From assembly GCF_022605725.1 (NCBI RefSeq), contig NC_065555.1, positions 8,446,938-8,510,937 of the forward strand: DNA of 64,000 bases. Direction: 5' to 3'. The notes beneath the pieces are model-generated. The model made no database searches. It was not told where the DNA came from and worked only from the letters and a program-made list of their open reading frames with translations. The translations under genes and the position numbers were made by a program. This stretch comes from Anthonomus grandis grandis. Taxonomy: Eukaryota; Arthropoda; Insecta; Coleoptera; Curculionidae. This document shows positions 59,601-64,000 of the stretch, piece after piece (the first letter of the stretch is position 1; every line of letters begins with the position of its first letter).

Positions 59601-62580
59601 CACCTAGCGCTGCCAAATCCTGAGAAAACACAGTTTTTCTTAGATCAAAGAAAAGTTTTGTTAGATAGGGCGCTGCCAGTGGTGATTGTAAGTTTTGTAA
59701 AATTAATGGAAGTAAATTTTTATACTGAAGTGAAAGTTGAACGGGATCACCGAGTGCTGCTGCGTTGATCATCGAGACAGTGCTTATGATTATTTCGTCG
59801 AGCTAAAAGAACAAAATTGTCTTTAATGCATTATTATAGCATTATTACAACAGAGGCTATGTGTACAATAGTGTATCAACCCATACAAAATTCATTTTCT
59901 TTTTTCTTTATATCATTCAATACCTTTCAGTTCTGTGTCACTTGCAAATTAGATTAAGCCACTTTTCTCTATAACTTACTATATGGCAATATAATCACTT
60001 TTGCAATTGTGTGTATATATATATTTACACAATTGCATATTTTACGTATTTTACTTTTTCTTACATATTTCGAACTCAAGTTGATTAAATGCATAATACA
60101 CAAAATAACAAATTCACCATTTTTTGAAAAAAAAACTTTTTACATTTTAAGTCGATTTATTGGTAATAAATAGGAACTTGTCCACTAGTGCGCTCCTAGC
60201 CTCAATTATTATGTCTGGAAATACAAAGATACAGAAAACTAAGATGTATCAAACAACAATACACAGTAGTAGCCATAATTATGGAAAGGCAATAACACCA
60301 AATACCTCATATTCCTCAGAGCTTCTATTACTTTAGAAAATATATTAAAAAGTTTAATTTAAATAAACATTTTTAATTTCCAACATTGTTTTTACCATAA
60401 GAATATAATATTAATAGAGAAAAATTAATATAATAATATAAGAGGTCCATTCTGATCGAAATAATTGCAGCCAAGTAATTTTTTTTTTAAAAGTTTCAAT
60501 AATTTTAGTAATATAAAAATATTTACAAAATGTGCTGTTAATGTTATTTTAGATGTCGAGAGAGAGGTTGTGTCAAATCTCTACGCTATAAAAGTATCTT
60601 ACATGTAACTCTTAATCCTTCCAGATTCTTTAGAGCTTTAGTTAAATATTCTCCTCACTAAAAATATGTGCCATGTAGGGGTTTCGATGCATATAATAGT
60701 GTTCCGATTGATTATGTGTTCACAATATCAGTGAGCTTTATCATTTCATCACTTGATGCTTCATCTTCATCAGGTTCATTAGCTTCCAATTTAACGCAAT
60801 CTAGCACTTTGCCACTTTTTAGCATTGTAGATGTCTTAACTTCAGCTATTTTGACTGTATTAACAGAAAATCTGAGAGTTTATAAGTAAAATTCGACTTC
60901 ATTATACACGAAGTTTTTTACTTTCTTTTATATCAAGTGAAATTACGTGAATTTAAAATACCCTTTACTTTAGGAAAACGAAATGACAAAAAAATCCAAT
61001 TTTAACACCTCACCTCGGCTAATCTCTATACTATTCATGCAGCAGGCTAAAGCCTATCCAGACACATATAATTAAAAGGAACAAACTAGTCGTAAACCCA
61101 AAGGAAAATTATCCTACACACCTAAACGATTGGAATACAATATTTTGAGATATAAAGTTGTCATGTGTATTCACTAGTAAATAACATTTGGACTACAATT
61201 TATACTAAGTACAATAGAAAAATCGTGCTTTTTTGGTTAAGTTCTCTATTTTTTTTTAACACTTATTTCGAGAGTTGGTTTAAAAGATTAACGGGTAAGT
61301 TCGCGTGATCTTGGAAAGCTTGGGCGTACGAGTTTATTTATTCAAATCTAGTTCATTCATCATAAAATGATATGCACCTATTTTAAGTTGTAAGCAAATA
61401 TGCTGGTGCAAATTATTACACCTATTTAAAAAAAGGTGACCTCTTTTGCTTTGCCAAGAGTTTTCTCGGTCATCTTTAACTTTACCAATCTACCAATCTA
61501 CTTTATCGTAATAAAAAAAAGAATGTATTGCCTACTAGATATCAGATTCATTAAAAATGTGGAGCAAAATGGTTAAGTGCTTTGCTAGGTTTGTTAAAAT
61601 ATATATCCAATTTGAAGCCTATGTTTCTTCTCTATATTATCCCTGATCTGACATAGATTTATCTATCAAAAACCAGATAAAAAAATCTATACTTTATTGC
61701 CTATAGTTATGTTAAAAAAATATTTTTACGGTTTTCGTAGCCCTGTATTAAAAGTACCATACAATACCTTCAACTTCAAATGACACTATAAAAGCTTCTA
61801 CAAGTTTTAGTGGAGTGTTATTTATCTAAAAATTCAGTACCCTTCAGTTTCTTATTCAAACCGTAAATAATCGTCGTAAGCGCTATTTCTAACTTCTAAT
61901 CTTTTGAATTAGTTGTTTTTTTAATAAATTTGAATTTTTTCCAAACAATATAATGTAACTAACGAGGAATTGGCTGCTTTTAGTATCGACTAATGTTCCA
62001 TGTTACTAAACTGTCAATTCAAAATAAGTTTATTATAAAATATTAATTCTTTGTCAACCTACTCATCATTTCATTCATGTTATCCTTCATATTATCCTAG
62101 AAAGAAATTCAGGCAAAGCTGCTAAAACAGCCCAAAAGGAATGGCAATATCTAATAATACTATAAAAATTACCGAATTAAAATAAACACTAACCTCTTTT
62201 AATCTTCGTCTCACTCCCTCCTCCTTTATCGTTTGATTTTTTATTGCCTCCAATTGTTTTGCGGTATATTTAACTTTTCCTTCTTTCCCTTTCTTCTTCT
62301 CCTCAATTTCCCTCCTTAAAGCTAACTCCTCCAATTGTTCCTTATAACTATATGCCTTACTTTCTCTTTTTAAGTTCATTTCAGCGTTAATTTTGTCATC
62401 GCCCGGTATAACCGACTTATCGTATAGTTCGCCTTCGGGGGTTAAATAGGTAAAATAGTCGTCTTTTGTTACTTGTAAATAGGCATTGTTTTGAAGGTTA
62501 GATTCAATTTTTTTTACGAGATCGGAGATAAATAGGTCGGCGTTTATTGAGAGGAGCGTGGCTAGGGCATTTTCGTACAT
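29472..62580 (-). CDS. GCN1: GCN1, HEAT-repeat activator of the eIF2-alpha kinase GCN2 (5'-partial, 21 exons)
   Basis: GCN1 rides on stalled or collided ribosomes in the cytosol and hands the starvation signal to the kinase GCN2, which phosphorylates eIF2-alpha. Twenty-one exons on the minus strand encode about 1,950 residues collinear with the C-terminal three quarters of animal GCN1 (about 2,670 residues in human). Telling peptides in order are GELYDKS, SLAALLETAP, KGAAYGLAGLVKGLGIL, AMAYCAPKQLSSCLP, APSLALIMPVVQRAF, HVKDGYIMMF, TASEDDNFGT, NTPRTLREILPTLFGLLLG and the terminal DDTLLT before TGA. The middle (exons 7-12) corresponds to the eEF3-like HEAT block. Exons 16-20 fall in the region that in yeast contacts the GCN2 RWD domain. 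All junctions are GT-AG and frame-consistent except exon 15, which carries one-base indels. The N-terminal exons are outside the window. The exon entries below give the model; coordinates were read by eye. Confidence 0.95.
30390..31800 (-). mobile_element. Decayed LINE (endonuclease plus RT) in the last GCN1 intron
   Basis: Minus strand, 5' to 3': ITLAGVGVAIHEKLEYLVKD (31621-31680) and INIYALGITKPREEKN (endonuclease, with NKNGNLLIE where the GDFN block is expected), then RKEFWVRFSVEIEGDEYGGQ (endonuclease-RT connector, near 30890), then VCFIDLTKAFDWVRLDQD (RT motif A, near 30490). Multiple stops. It has the same orientation as GCN1, so it is transcribed in the pre-mRNA. Confidence 0.8.
32171..32392 (-). 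CDS. GCN1: GCN1 exon 20
   Basis: 74 codons: TMNNNSNDVKQLLAKVLFHL, then FLKMVLPTLVNGTKEKNVYV and MLKLKEGESVFQ before GTAAAA. Acceptor GTTTTAG. The first ATG is internal. Confidence 0.93.
32393..34387. other. GCN1 introns either side of exon 19 (exon 19 at 33340-33599 excluded)
   Basis: AT-rich, with splice sites consistent with the exon model. No repeat or element recognised. Confidence 0.5.
33340..33599 (-). CDS. GCN1: GCN1 exon 19
   Basis: After TATTTCACAG it completes an Asn codon and reads DDNNTNITLREGRGSALTVA, ETPEKLWAERYRNQL and VAIVESAIRSCGYLFGFLLE, ending AFVR before GTAAGT. REGRG.AL aligns with VRHGRSLAL of vertebrate GCN1. Confidence 0.93.
34388..34599 (-). CDS. GCN1: GCN1 exon 18
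   Basis: Completes a Lys codon after TTTATAG, then ETTLCALRGAITPAGDKISE, TEDTVRKCAAGCLGAICKYL and HATLTEHIL plus one base before GTAAGT. Lies in the region that in yeast contacts GCN2. Confidence 0.94.
35113..35256. mobile_element. Short inverted-repeat element (MITE) in GCN1 intron
   Basis: Left arm TGTTTTAATAAGACCGCAAG followed by ATTTGAAT (35113-35144) and right arm, reverse-complemented, GTGTTTCAATAAGAACGTAA followed by GATTTGAAT (35227-35256). Arms of about 30 bp, element about 145-160 bp, no coding capacity. Confidence 0.65.
35460..35653 (-). CDS. GCN1: GCN1 exon 17
   Basis: Starts VGAMLKQFLPQLQTSFIKSL after TTTACCAG, continues NDPNRTVRLKTASALSYL and ends EDVAV plus two bases before GTAAGT. 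Open frame upstream of the acceptor is not coding. Confidence 0.95.
35654..37595. other. GCN1 intron between exons 16 and 17
   Basis: Apart from the transposase scrap at 36225-36450, nothing else is recognised; a minus-strand frame at 37181-37402 has no support. Confidence 0.5.
36225..36450 (+). mobile_element. DDE transposase scrap in GCN1 intron
   Basis: Plus strand: RRRGAIEYAARSPDNTPLDF, YF, a TAG where the family has Trp, then SYHKSNVYASRYRNIKELKY and RIGNKI. This is the RSPD.TPLDFFLWG.LK..VY...I.ELK.RI block of insect IS630/Tc1-mariner-like transposases. Antisense to GCN1. Confidence 0.75.
37596..37747 (-). CDS. GCN1: GCN1 exon 16
   Basis: Starts LGEVIKVTSPAALQPSVVAI after TTGATTTTAG and contains TGPLIRILGDRFSPNVKTAV and LAVLLSK before GTAAGT. 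TGPLIRILGDRF is invariant in animals. Confidence 0.95.
38060..38095 (-). ncRNA. Decayed hammerhead-like motif
   Basis: On the minus strand: CTGAAAA (one core change), stem II CCTC/GAGG, GAAA intact (38070-38073), then ACGT. It lies 350 bp from the copy at 38441 and in the same orientation. Confidence 0.35.
38400..38560. repeat. Head-to-head inverted pair of a dispersed repeat
   Basis: ACCAAAACTCTATTTTACTC on the left and, inverted, CGAGAGTAAAATAAGAAGTT plus TTGG on the right flank a central stretch. The left half carries the decayed hammerhead-like core; the right half keeps only the part after the core. The same flank recurs at 5530 (AGAGTTTTGGTTAGTGGTAA). Confidence 0.6.
38441..38482 (-). 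ncRNA. Decayed hammerhead-like motif
   Basis: On the minus strand: CCGAAGA, perfect stem II GCTAAC/GTTAGC, then CAAAAC where GCGAAAC is expected, ACGT loop, GTC and GAGAGT. The core is damaged, but the repeat is clearly the same as at 5453-5492. In the GCN1 intron between exons 15 and 16. Confidence 0.4.
38790..38986 (-). CDS. GCN1: GCN1 exon 15, frame broken by three or four one-base indels
   Basis: This is the only stretch between exons 14 and 16 with GCN1 content, and it supplies the missing segment in order: EPKQQATYVSDVRQAVRYA, MSDIKGNTPATLPGFCLP, GIVPILPIFREAIL and NGDGDEKEAAAQG, then donor G|GTATGC. These four peptides lie in alternating frames. The changes needed are one base near the acceptor (38981-38990), one surplus C in a CCC run (38924-38926), one missing A near 38868-38870, and one missing A near 38825-38826. 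With those allowances the exon is phase-consistent with both neighbours. Either the assembly is unpolished here or the allele is damaged. The acceptor (TTTTTAAG or CTAG) is uncertain by a few bases. Confidence 0.8.
38990..41485. other. GCN1 intron between exons 14 and 15
   Basis: I searched for an undamaged second copy of exon 15 (PGFCLPKG motif) and saw none. A plus-strand frame at 39937-40173 has no family resemblance. Confidence 0.5.
41486..41755 (-). CDS. GCN1: GCN1 exon 14
   Basis: 90 codons: QLEYCQAVILSVVDDVGVRT, then NPDQRRAAATLLCVFCANSK and WEALNAVTK before GTGAGT. Acceptor TTTTACAG; the intron to exon 13 is about 294 bp. Confidence 0.95.
42050..42292 (-). CDS. GCN1: GCN1 exon 13
   Basis: 81 codons: NDDDPKVVECTLDGLRQVMA, then IKSRVVLPYLVPQLTAPP, SILASVAGEALNKYLP and GTPEEAQ before GTAAGA. 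Acceptor ATTTTTAG. Confidence 0.95.
42870..43330 (+). mobile_element. LINE reverse transcriptase fragment in GCN1 intron
   Basis: Plus strand: FRNASSTASALFKVLDEILM, then DRGENNLLILLDLAK (motif A, with the catalytic segment damaged), DVPQGSLLGFLFFIIFVANI (motif B) and YHQYVDDTQIYASF (catalytic Y-x-DD). Order and spacing fit CR1/Jockey-type LINEs. Antisense to GCN1, with frameshifts. Confidence 0.85.
43331..44747. other. Rest of GCN1 intron between exons 12 and 13
   Basis: Probably includes the eroded 3' end of the LINE; no motif readable. Confidence 0.4.
44748..44959 (-). CDS. GCN1: GCN1 exon 12
   Basis: Starts VCIGLSEIMASTSKEMV after TTTTTTAAAG and contains LVPTVRKALSDPLPEVRRAA and ALDDILPNLLAQL before GTAAGT. 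A spurious upstream open extension precedes the acceptor. Confidence 0.95.
45375..45665 (+). mobile_element. DDE transposase scrap in GCN1 intron
   Basis: Plus strand: RKGAVNWPARSPDFNPLDYF, L, stop, FFIKGKKID, and near the end SPVTVRDSKQNLYDRL plus VNGGYFKW, matching the family's C-terminal R..CI..NGGHFEH. The best preserved of the four copies. Antisense to GCN1. Confidence 0.75.
46635..46946 (-). CDS. GCN1: GCN1 exon 11
   Basis: Starts SETRNRVLAGLYMGRSD after CAATTTAG. It contains VVTNTPRTLREILPTLFGLL, AARTLGDLVRKLGERVLPEI and LEEGLQSERADQRQG, then G|GTAAAT. This is the eEF3-like block. Confidence 0.96.
46947..49059. other. GCN1 intron between exons 10 and 11
   Basis: TGGTGCCGGCGA at 47515-47526 resembles the primer-binding region next to a 5' LTR, but no LTR or gag was identified. 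Frames at 47674-47862 (-), 48405-48602 (-) and 48591-48809 (+) are not assignable. Confidence 0.3.
49060..49509 (-). CDS. GCN1: GCN1 exon 10
   Basis: Starts GVEKLHKLMPEIISTAE after TTTTTTCAG. It contains DIAPHVKDGYIMMFIYMP, ALADENEYVRDTALKAGQR and TGKMSTETASEDDNFGTEQ, and ends INALG with the split codon before GTAAGT. Confidence 0.96.
50622..50787 (-). CDS. GCN1: GCN1 exon 9 (too short for an ORF scan)
   Basis: Found by frame and homology: acceptor CTAG, then VRSVSARALGAMVRGMGES, FEDLLPWLMQTL and SGAAQGLSEVVGGLG, with the Gly codon split at G|GTGAGG. Starts in phase 0 after exon 8 and ends with one base, matching exon 10. Confidence 0.95.
51474..51670. mobile_element. Foldback element with ~50-bp arms in GCN1 intron
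   Basis: Left arm AAGTCAAAGACAGCCAAAAT plus ACAGAGTGA and right arm, reverse-complemented, ATGTCAAAGACAACCAAGAT plus ACAGGGTGA. The arms also match further out (AAATTTTCCTTGTC / AAATTTCCTAGTC). The spacer is about 90 bp. CACCCTGTAT-type ends are common in short DDE elements. Confidence 0.65.
52130..52273. mobile_element. MITE with ~40-bp terminal inverted repeats in GCN1 intron
   Basis: Left end ACCCGTAATAACTTCTTAAA, then AAAAAACGTCTAGATAT; right end, reverse-complemented, ACCCTTAATAACTTCTTAAA, then AAAGAAACACGTCAATCTAGATAT. About 144 bp, no coding capacity. It lies 160 bp from exon 8. Confidence 0.7.
52434..53140 (-). CDS. GCN1: GCN1 exon 8 (largest exon in the window)
   Basis: 235 codons from ALFAFEMLFQTLGKLFEPY to LLDPVPE before GTAAGC. 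It covers the eEF3-like HEAT block: SWRTKTGSVELLGAMAYC, DTQFVHFIDAPSLALIMP and RKMAAQIIGNMYSLTDQKDL are close to identical to vertebrate GCN1. An antisense open frame inside it is a shadow. Confidence 0.96.
53141..55339. other. GCN1 intron between exons 7 and 8
   Basis: Long AT-rich intron; frames at 54487-54774 (-) and 54687-54887 (+) overlap on opposite strands and lack family features. Confidence 0.5.
55340..55586 (-). CDS. GCN1: GCN1 exon 7
   Basis: Starts VQEAVANCLPALVPSVKEE after an AAAG acceptor. It contains KYGERKGAAYGLAGLVKGLG and ends KHREG, the Gly codon split (G|GTAAGC). It holds the most conserved stretch of the family. Confidence 0.95.
55587..56744. other. GCN1 intron between exons 6 and 7
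   Basis: AT-rich; nothing recognised. Confidence 0.5.
56745..56939 (-). CDS. GCN1: GCN1 exon 6
   Basis: 65 codons: ETVSTLWPVFDNF, then HYDIVKQAVVVLMGCLARHL, and ending ALSTPSQT before GTAGGC. QAVVVLMG.LA.HLDK and ALSTPSQ are nearly invariant in animal GCN1. Confidence 0.94.
57067..57300 (-). CDS. GCN1: GCN1 exon 5
   Basis: 78 codons, from MIPAKLDEFGREIEKAVDTW through RRGVALGISELASQ, QFFVFTSLSDRNENVRKEML and DLHGK. Acceptor AAATTTTTAG; donor AAG|GTAGAA. The ATG is internal. Confidence 0.93.
57355..57559 (-). CDS. GCN1: GCN1 exon 4
   Basis: Begins after TTTCATTTAG, completes an Arg codon and reads DLAHKLWIEAK, EDIEHPVECVQRAAAKSLAA and KIYSDRLK before GTGAGA. It is one HEAT pair. The following intron is just 54 bp (57301-57354). 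Confidence 0.92.
57770..57970 (+). mobile_element. LINE reverse transcriptase scrap in GCN1 intron
   Basis: Plus strand: LFNVIDRITTRLDKKLATVL, then ILLDYSKAFD, a TGA, and VDHELLCSKLRYFGF. It spans RT motif A (LLDYSKAFD.VDH..L..KL..YG). Antisense to GCN1; eroded material may reach 58150. Confidence 0.8.
58785..59064 (-). CDS. GCN1: GCN1 exon 3
   Basis: Acceptor TTTTATAG, then the last two bases of the shared Cys codon, SSSGRVQAQSEACL, EVDVLLTALQSP, and KRIWIAKYDDNQEN before G|GTAAGA. It carries two bases over into exon 4. EVDVLL.ALQSP is a strongly conserved GCN1 block. The intron to exon 2 is only 161 bp. Confidence 0.92.
59226..59802 (-). CDS. GCN1: GCN1 exon 2
   Basis: Acceptor TTTTAG, then LDEIIISTVSMINAAALG. 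It continues with SPLAAPYLTKLF, ILTLRLYKPQC and AFSYVFPLLKM and ends in VDIIC, with its last base completing a codon in exon 3 (donor T|GTAAGT). These blocks align in order with the SPLAAP, LRLLKPEC and FSLVFPFLKM segments of vertebrate GCN1. Confidence 0.93.
59803..62193. other. GCN1 intron between exons 1 and 2
   Basis: Contains a perfect 11-bp hairpin (TGCAATTGTGT at 60002-60012 with ACACAATTGCA at 60027-60037). CAGTAGTAGCCATAATTATG near 60262 may be an old transposon end. A plus-strand frame at 60668-60889 has no support. Confidence 0.4.
62194..62580 (-). CDS. GCN1: GCN1 exon 1 of window
   Basis: 129 complete codons, starting MYENALATLL after an acceptor (AAATATTTCAG) and ending RRRLKE before GTTAGT. 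The ATG is an internal codon directly after the splice acceptor, not the protein start: vertebrate GCN1 has an equivalent internal YEQALL segment well inside the protein. GELYDKS, the MKRESKAYS-type segment and a charged coiled-coil-like stretch (EEKKKGKEGKVKYTAKQLE) match the linker before the central HEAT repeats. Confidence 0.93.
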
Positions 62581-64000
62581 CTGAAATATTTAGCGGTAAT
62601 TTAAGAAAATAAAGTTAATTTAAGGTAAAATCAATTAAATGTAAGTAAAACTTTTAACTGAAACAAACGAATATAATAAATTAATTAATTAATGATTTAA
62701 AAAAAAAATTGTTGCATAAGCTCTTCAAACCATGAAATTGTTTTCTGTTAAATAATAAATTGTATTATCAATCTTTGGCTCTAGTAAATGATTTTTGCTA
62801 ATATATTAAATGCAGTTTAGCGTAAAAATTACAATTAGCACGTAATGAGGTTTAGTGGAAAAGAAACAATATTTACCTTTAATTAACAATAAACTAAACC
62901 TGATAAGAGAGGTTATATTGAAATATTATCCAGAACTTCAAAGTACCATACGGGATATTTCGGGTATACTTTACGTATTCCCTTAACAGAAACATAGGGT
63001 CACAAAATTTAATTCTTATTTTTAAATTCTACGATAAATGTATTGGATTTTTGTTGATTCGAAAAACTTTGATTTTACCTTAGTTTGTTGAACTAATAGG
63101 GAGGCACCATCTACATGCGGTTCCCCTTCTTCAAAGAGTAATTAGTCAGTATATTCTATTTTTTTGAACTTCAAAATAACTTATTTGACGGATTCATTGT
63201 AATAATTAATATTACCATTATTAAGCAAGGTTGAATACTTTATCTTAAGGTTATTCTAATTAGTTCAAAATCTGGTTACAAAAAGCTTACATTTACTTTT
63301 AAATTTTATGAAAGGAAAACTGAAGTCAAAATCATTATTTATGAATAAAATGTTCTTGGCATTCTGGATATTTGTACTTGAAGGCTGAAGAATAATTGCT
63401 TCTATAAAAATTACATTGTAAAAAGAGACTTATTTTTTTTACAATGAAAAATTCTCATAAAAACCGTTAAACCTATTAATCAAAACGAAATAATAGAGCA
63501 AATATAGACCTATAGAAAATATTGGTATTTATAGAAATACCGTTCACAAGTTAAGTAAGTAAATTGGTAGTAAAATTCAGAGTATTAGAAATAATTGATA
63601 ATCATAAATTTTGATCTAGGGTGTTGGGAACTTTTCTCTTCATATGTTAATGAAATGTTTGGTTTGGTTGGAGAAATAAATATGTTGAAGAACTATTTTA
63701 GGAAACAGTGTGTTCTTTTTTGTACATAACACTGCAATGTCTAATAAAATAGTGATCTAAGTAATTAGACTAAAAAAGAAGAGTCTATTATTTCTTATCT
63801 AATTTGTAATTAATTAAAGCAGAACTAATAGATTCAAACCTGCTTAGGATAGGTTTCCTCGGAATATAGAAATAACCAAATTTCTATATTCCGAAAATCT
63901 TCTAATTTGAATGATCAGCCAAACTTTAAAAATATTAAAATGCATAAATTAGTTAGTAAAGCTGCAAAGTTGTACTAATTTTCAAGATAAAATAAAAAAA
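62581..64000. other. GCN1 intron upstream of exon 1; no further exon recognised
   Basis: The upstream GCN1 exons should lie at higher coordinates. Nothing GCN1-like was found here. A perfect 14-bp inverted repeat, CGGAATATAGAAAT at 63860-63873 and its complement at 63880-63893, forms a hairpin with a 6-base loop. Confidence 0.5.

Overview
This is an AT-rich eukaryotic window with spliced genes, GT-AG introns and many decayed transposable elements. It looks like an insect, and most likely a beetle. The reasons are a divergent seven-transmembrane odorant receptor gene, beetle-like LINE, BEL/Pao and DDE transposon debris, and long TE-filled introns. The species cannot be named from the sequence alone.

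Two protein-coding genes are supported, both on the minus strand and both incomplete. (1) 1497-7140: the first five exons of an insect odorant receptor (7tm_6 family). Its C-terminal exon was not found and probably lies beyond the left edge. (2) 29472-62580: 21 exons of GCN1, the large HEAT-repeat activator of the eIF2-alpha kinase GCN2. They cover roughly the C-terminal three quarters of the protein, down to its own stop codon. The N-terminal exons lie beyond the right edge. Every junction keeps the reading frame except exon 15 (about 38790-38986), where three or four one-base indels break an otherwise clear GCN1 exon.

Between the genes, 7141-29471 is a TE graveyard with no host gene that I can recognise. 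It holds a Ty3/gypsy-like gag zinc-knuckle scrap (8660-8760), a ~108-bp tandem repeat (8986-9260), a structured hairpin (9751-9798), a hAT-like MITE rich in TTCGTA motifs (11429-11816), a decayed LINE (18040-19545) and a decayed BEL/Pao integrase (21190-22149). A second LINE scrap lies at 23750-23960 and two DDE transposase scraps at 27220-27335 and 28570-28800. The GCN1 introns hold three more LINE scraps, two more DDE transposase scraps and three short inverted-repeat elements.

The most unusual signal is a set of dispersed hammerhead-ribozyme-like motifs: CUGANGA, a stem II, GAAA, then a minimal two-base-pair stem III and a cleavage triplet. Two copies (2123-2162 and 15213-15251) have a complete core. 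At least four or five others (around 5453-5492, 14241-14285, 14799-14816, 38060-38095 and 38441-38482) look like decayed relatives. At 5440 and 38440 the repeat occurs as a head-to-head inverted pair. Such minimal type I hammerheads are known from Penelope-like retroelements and small circular retrozyme-type RNAs, but no Penelope coding sequence is visible here.
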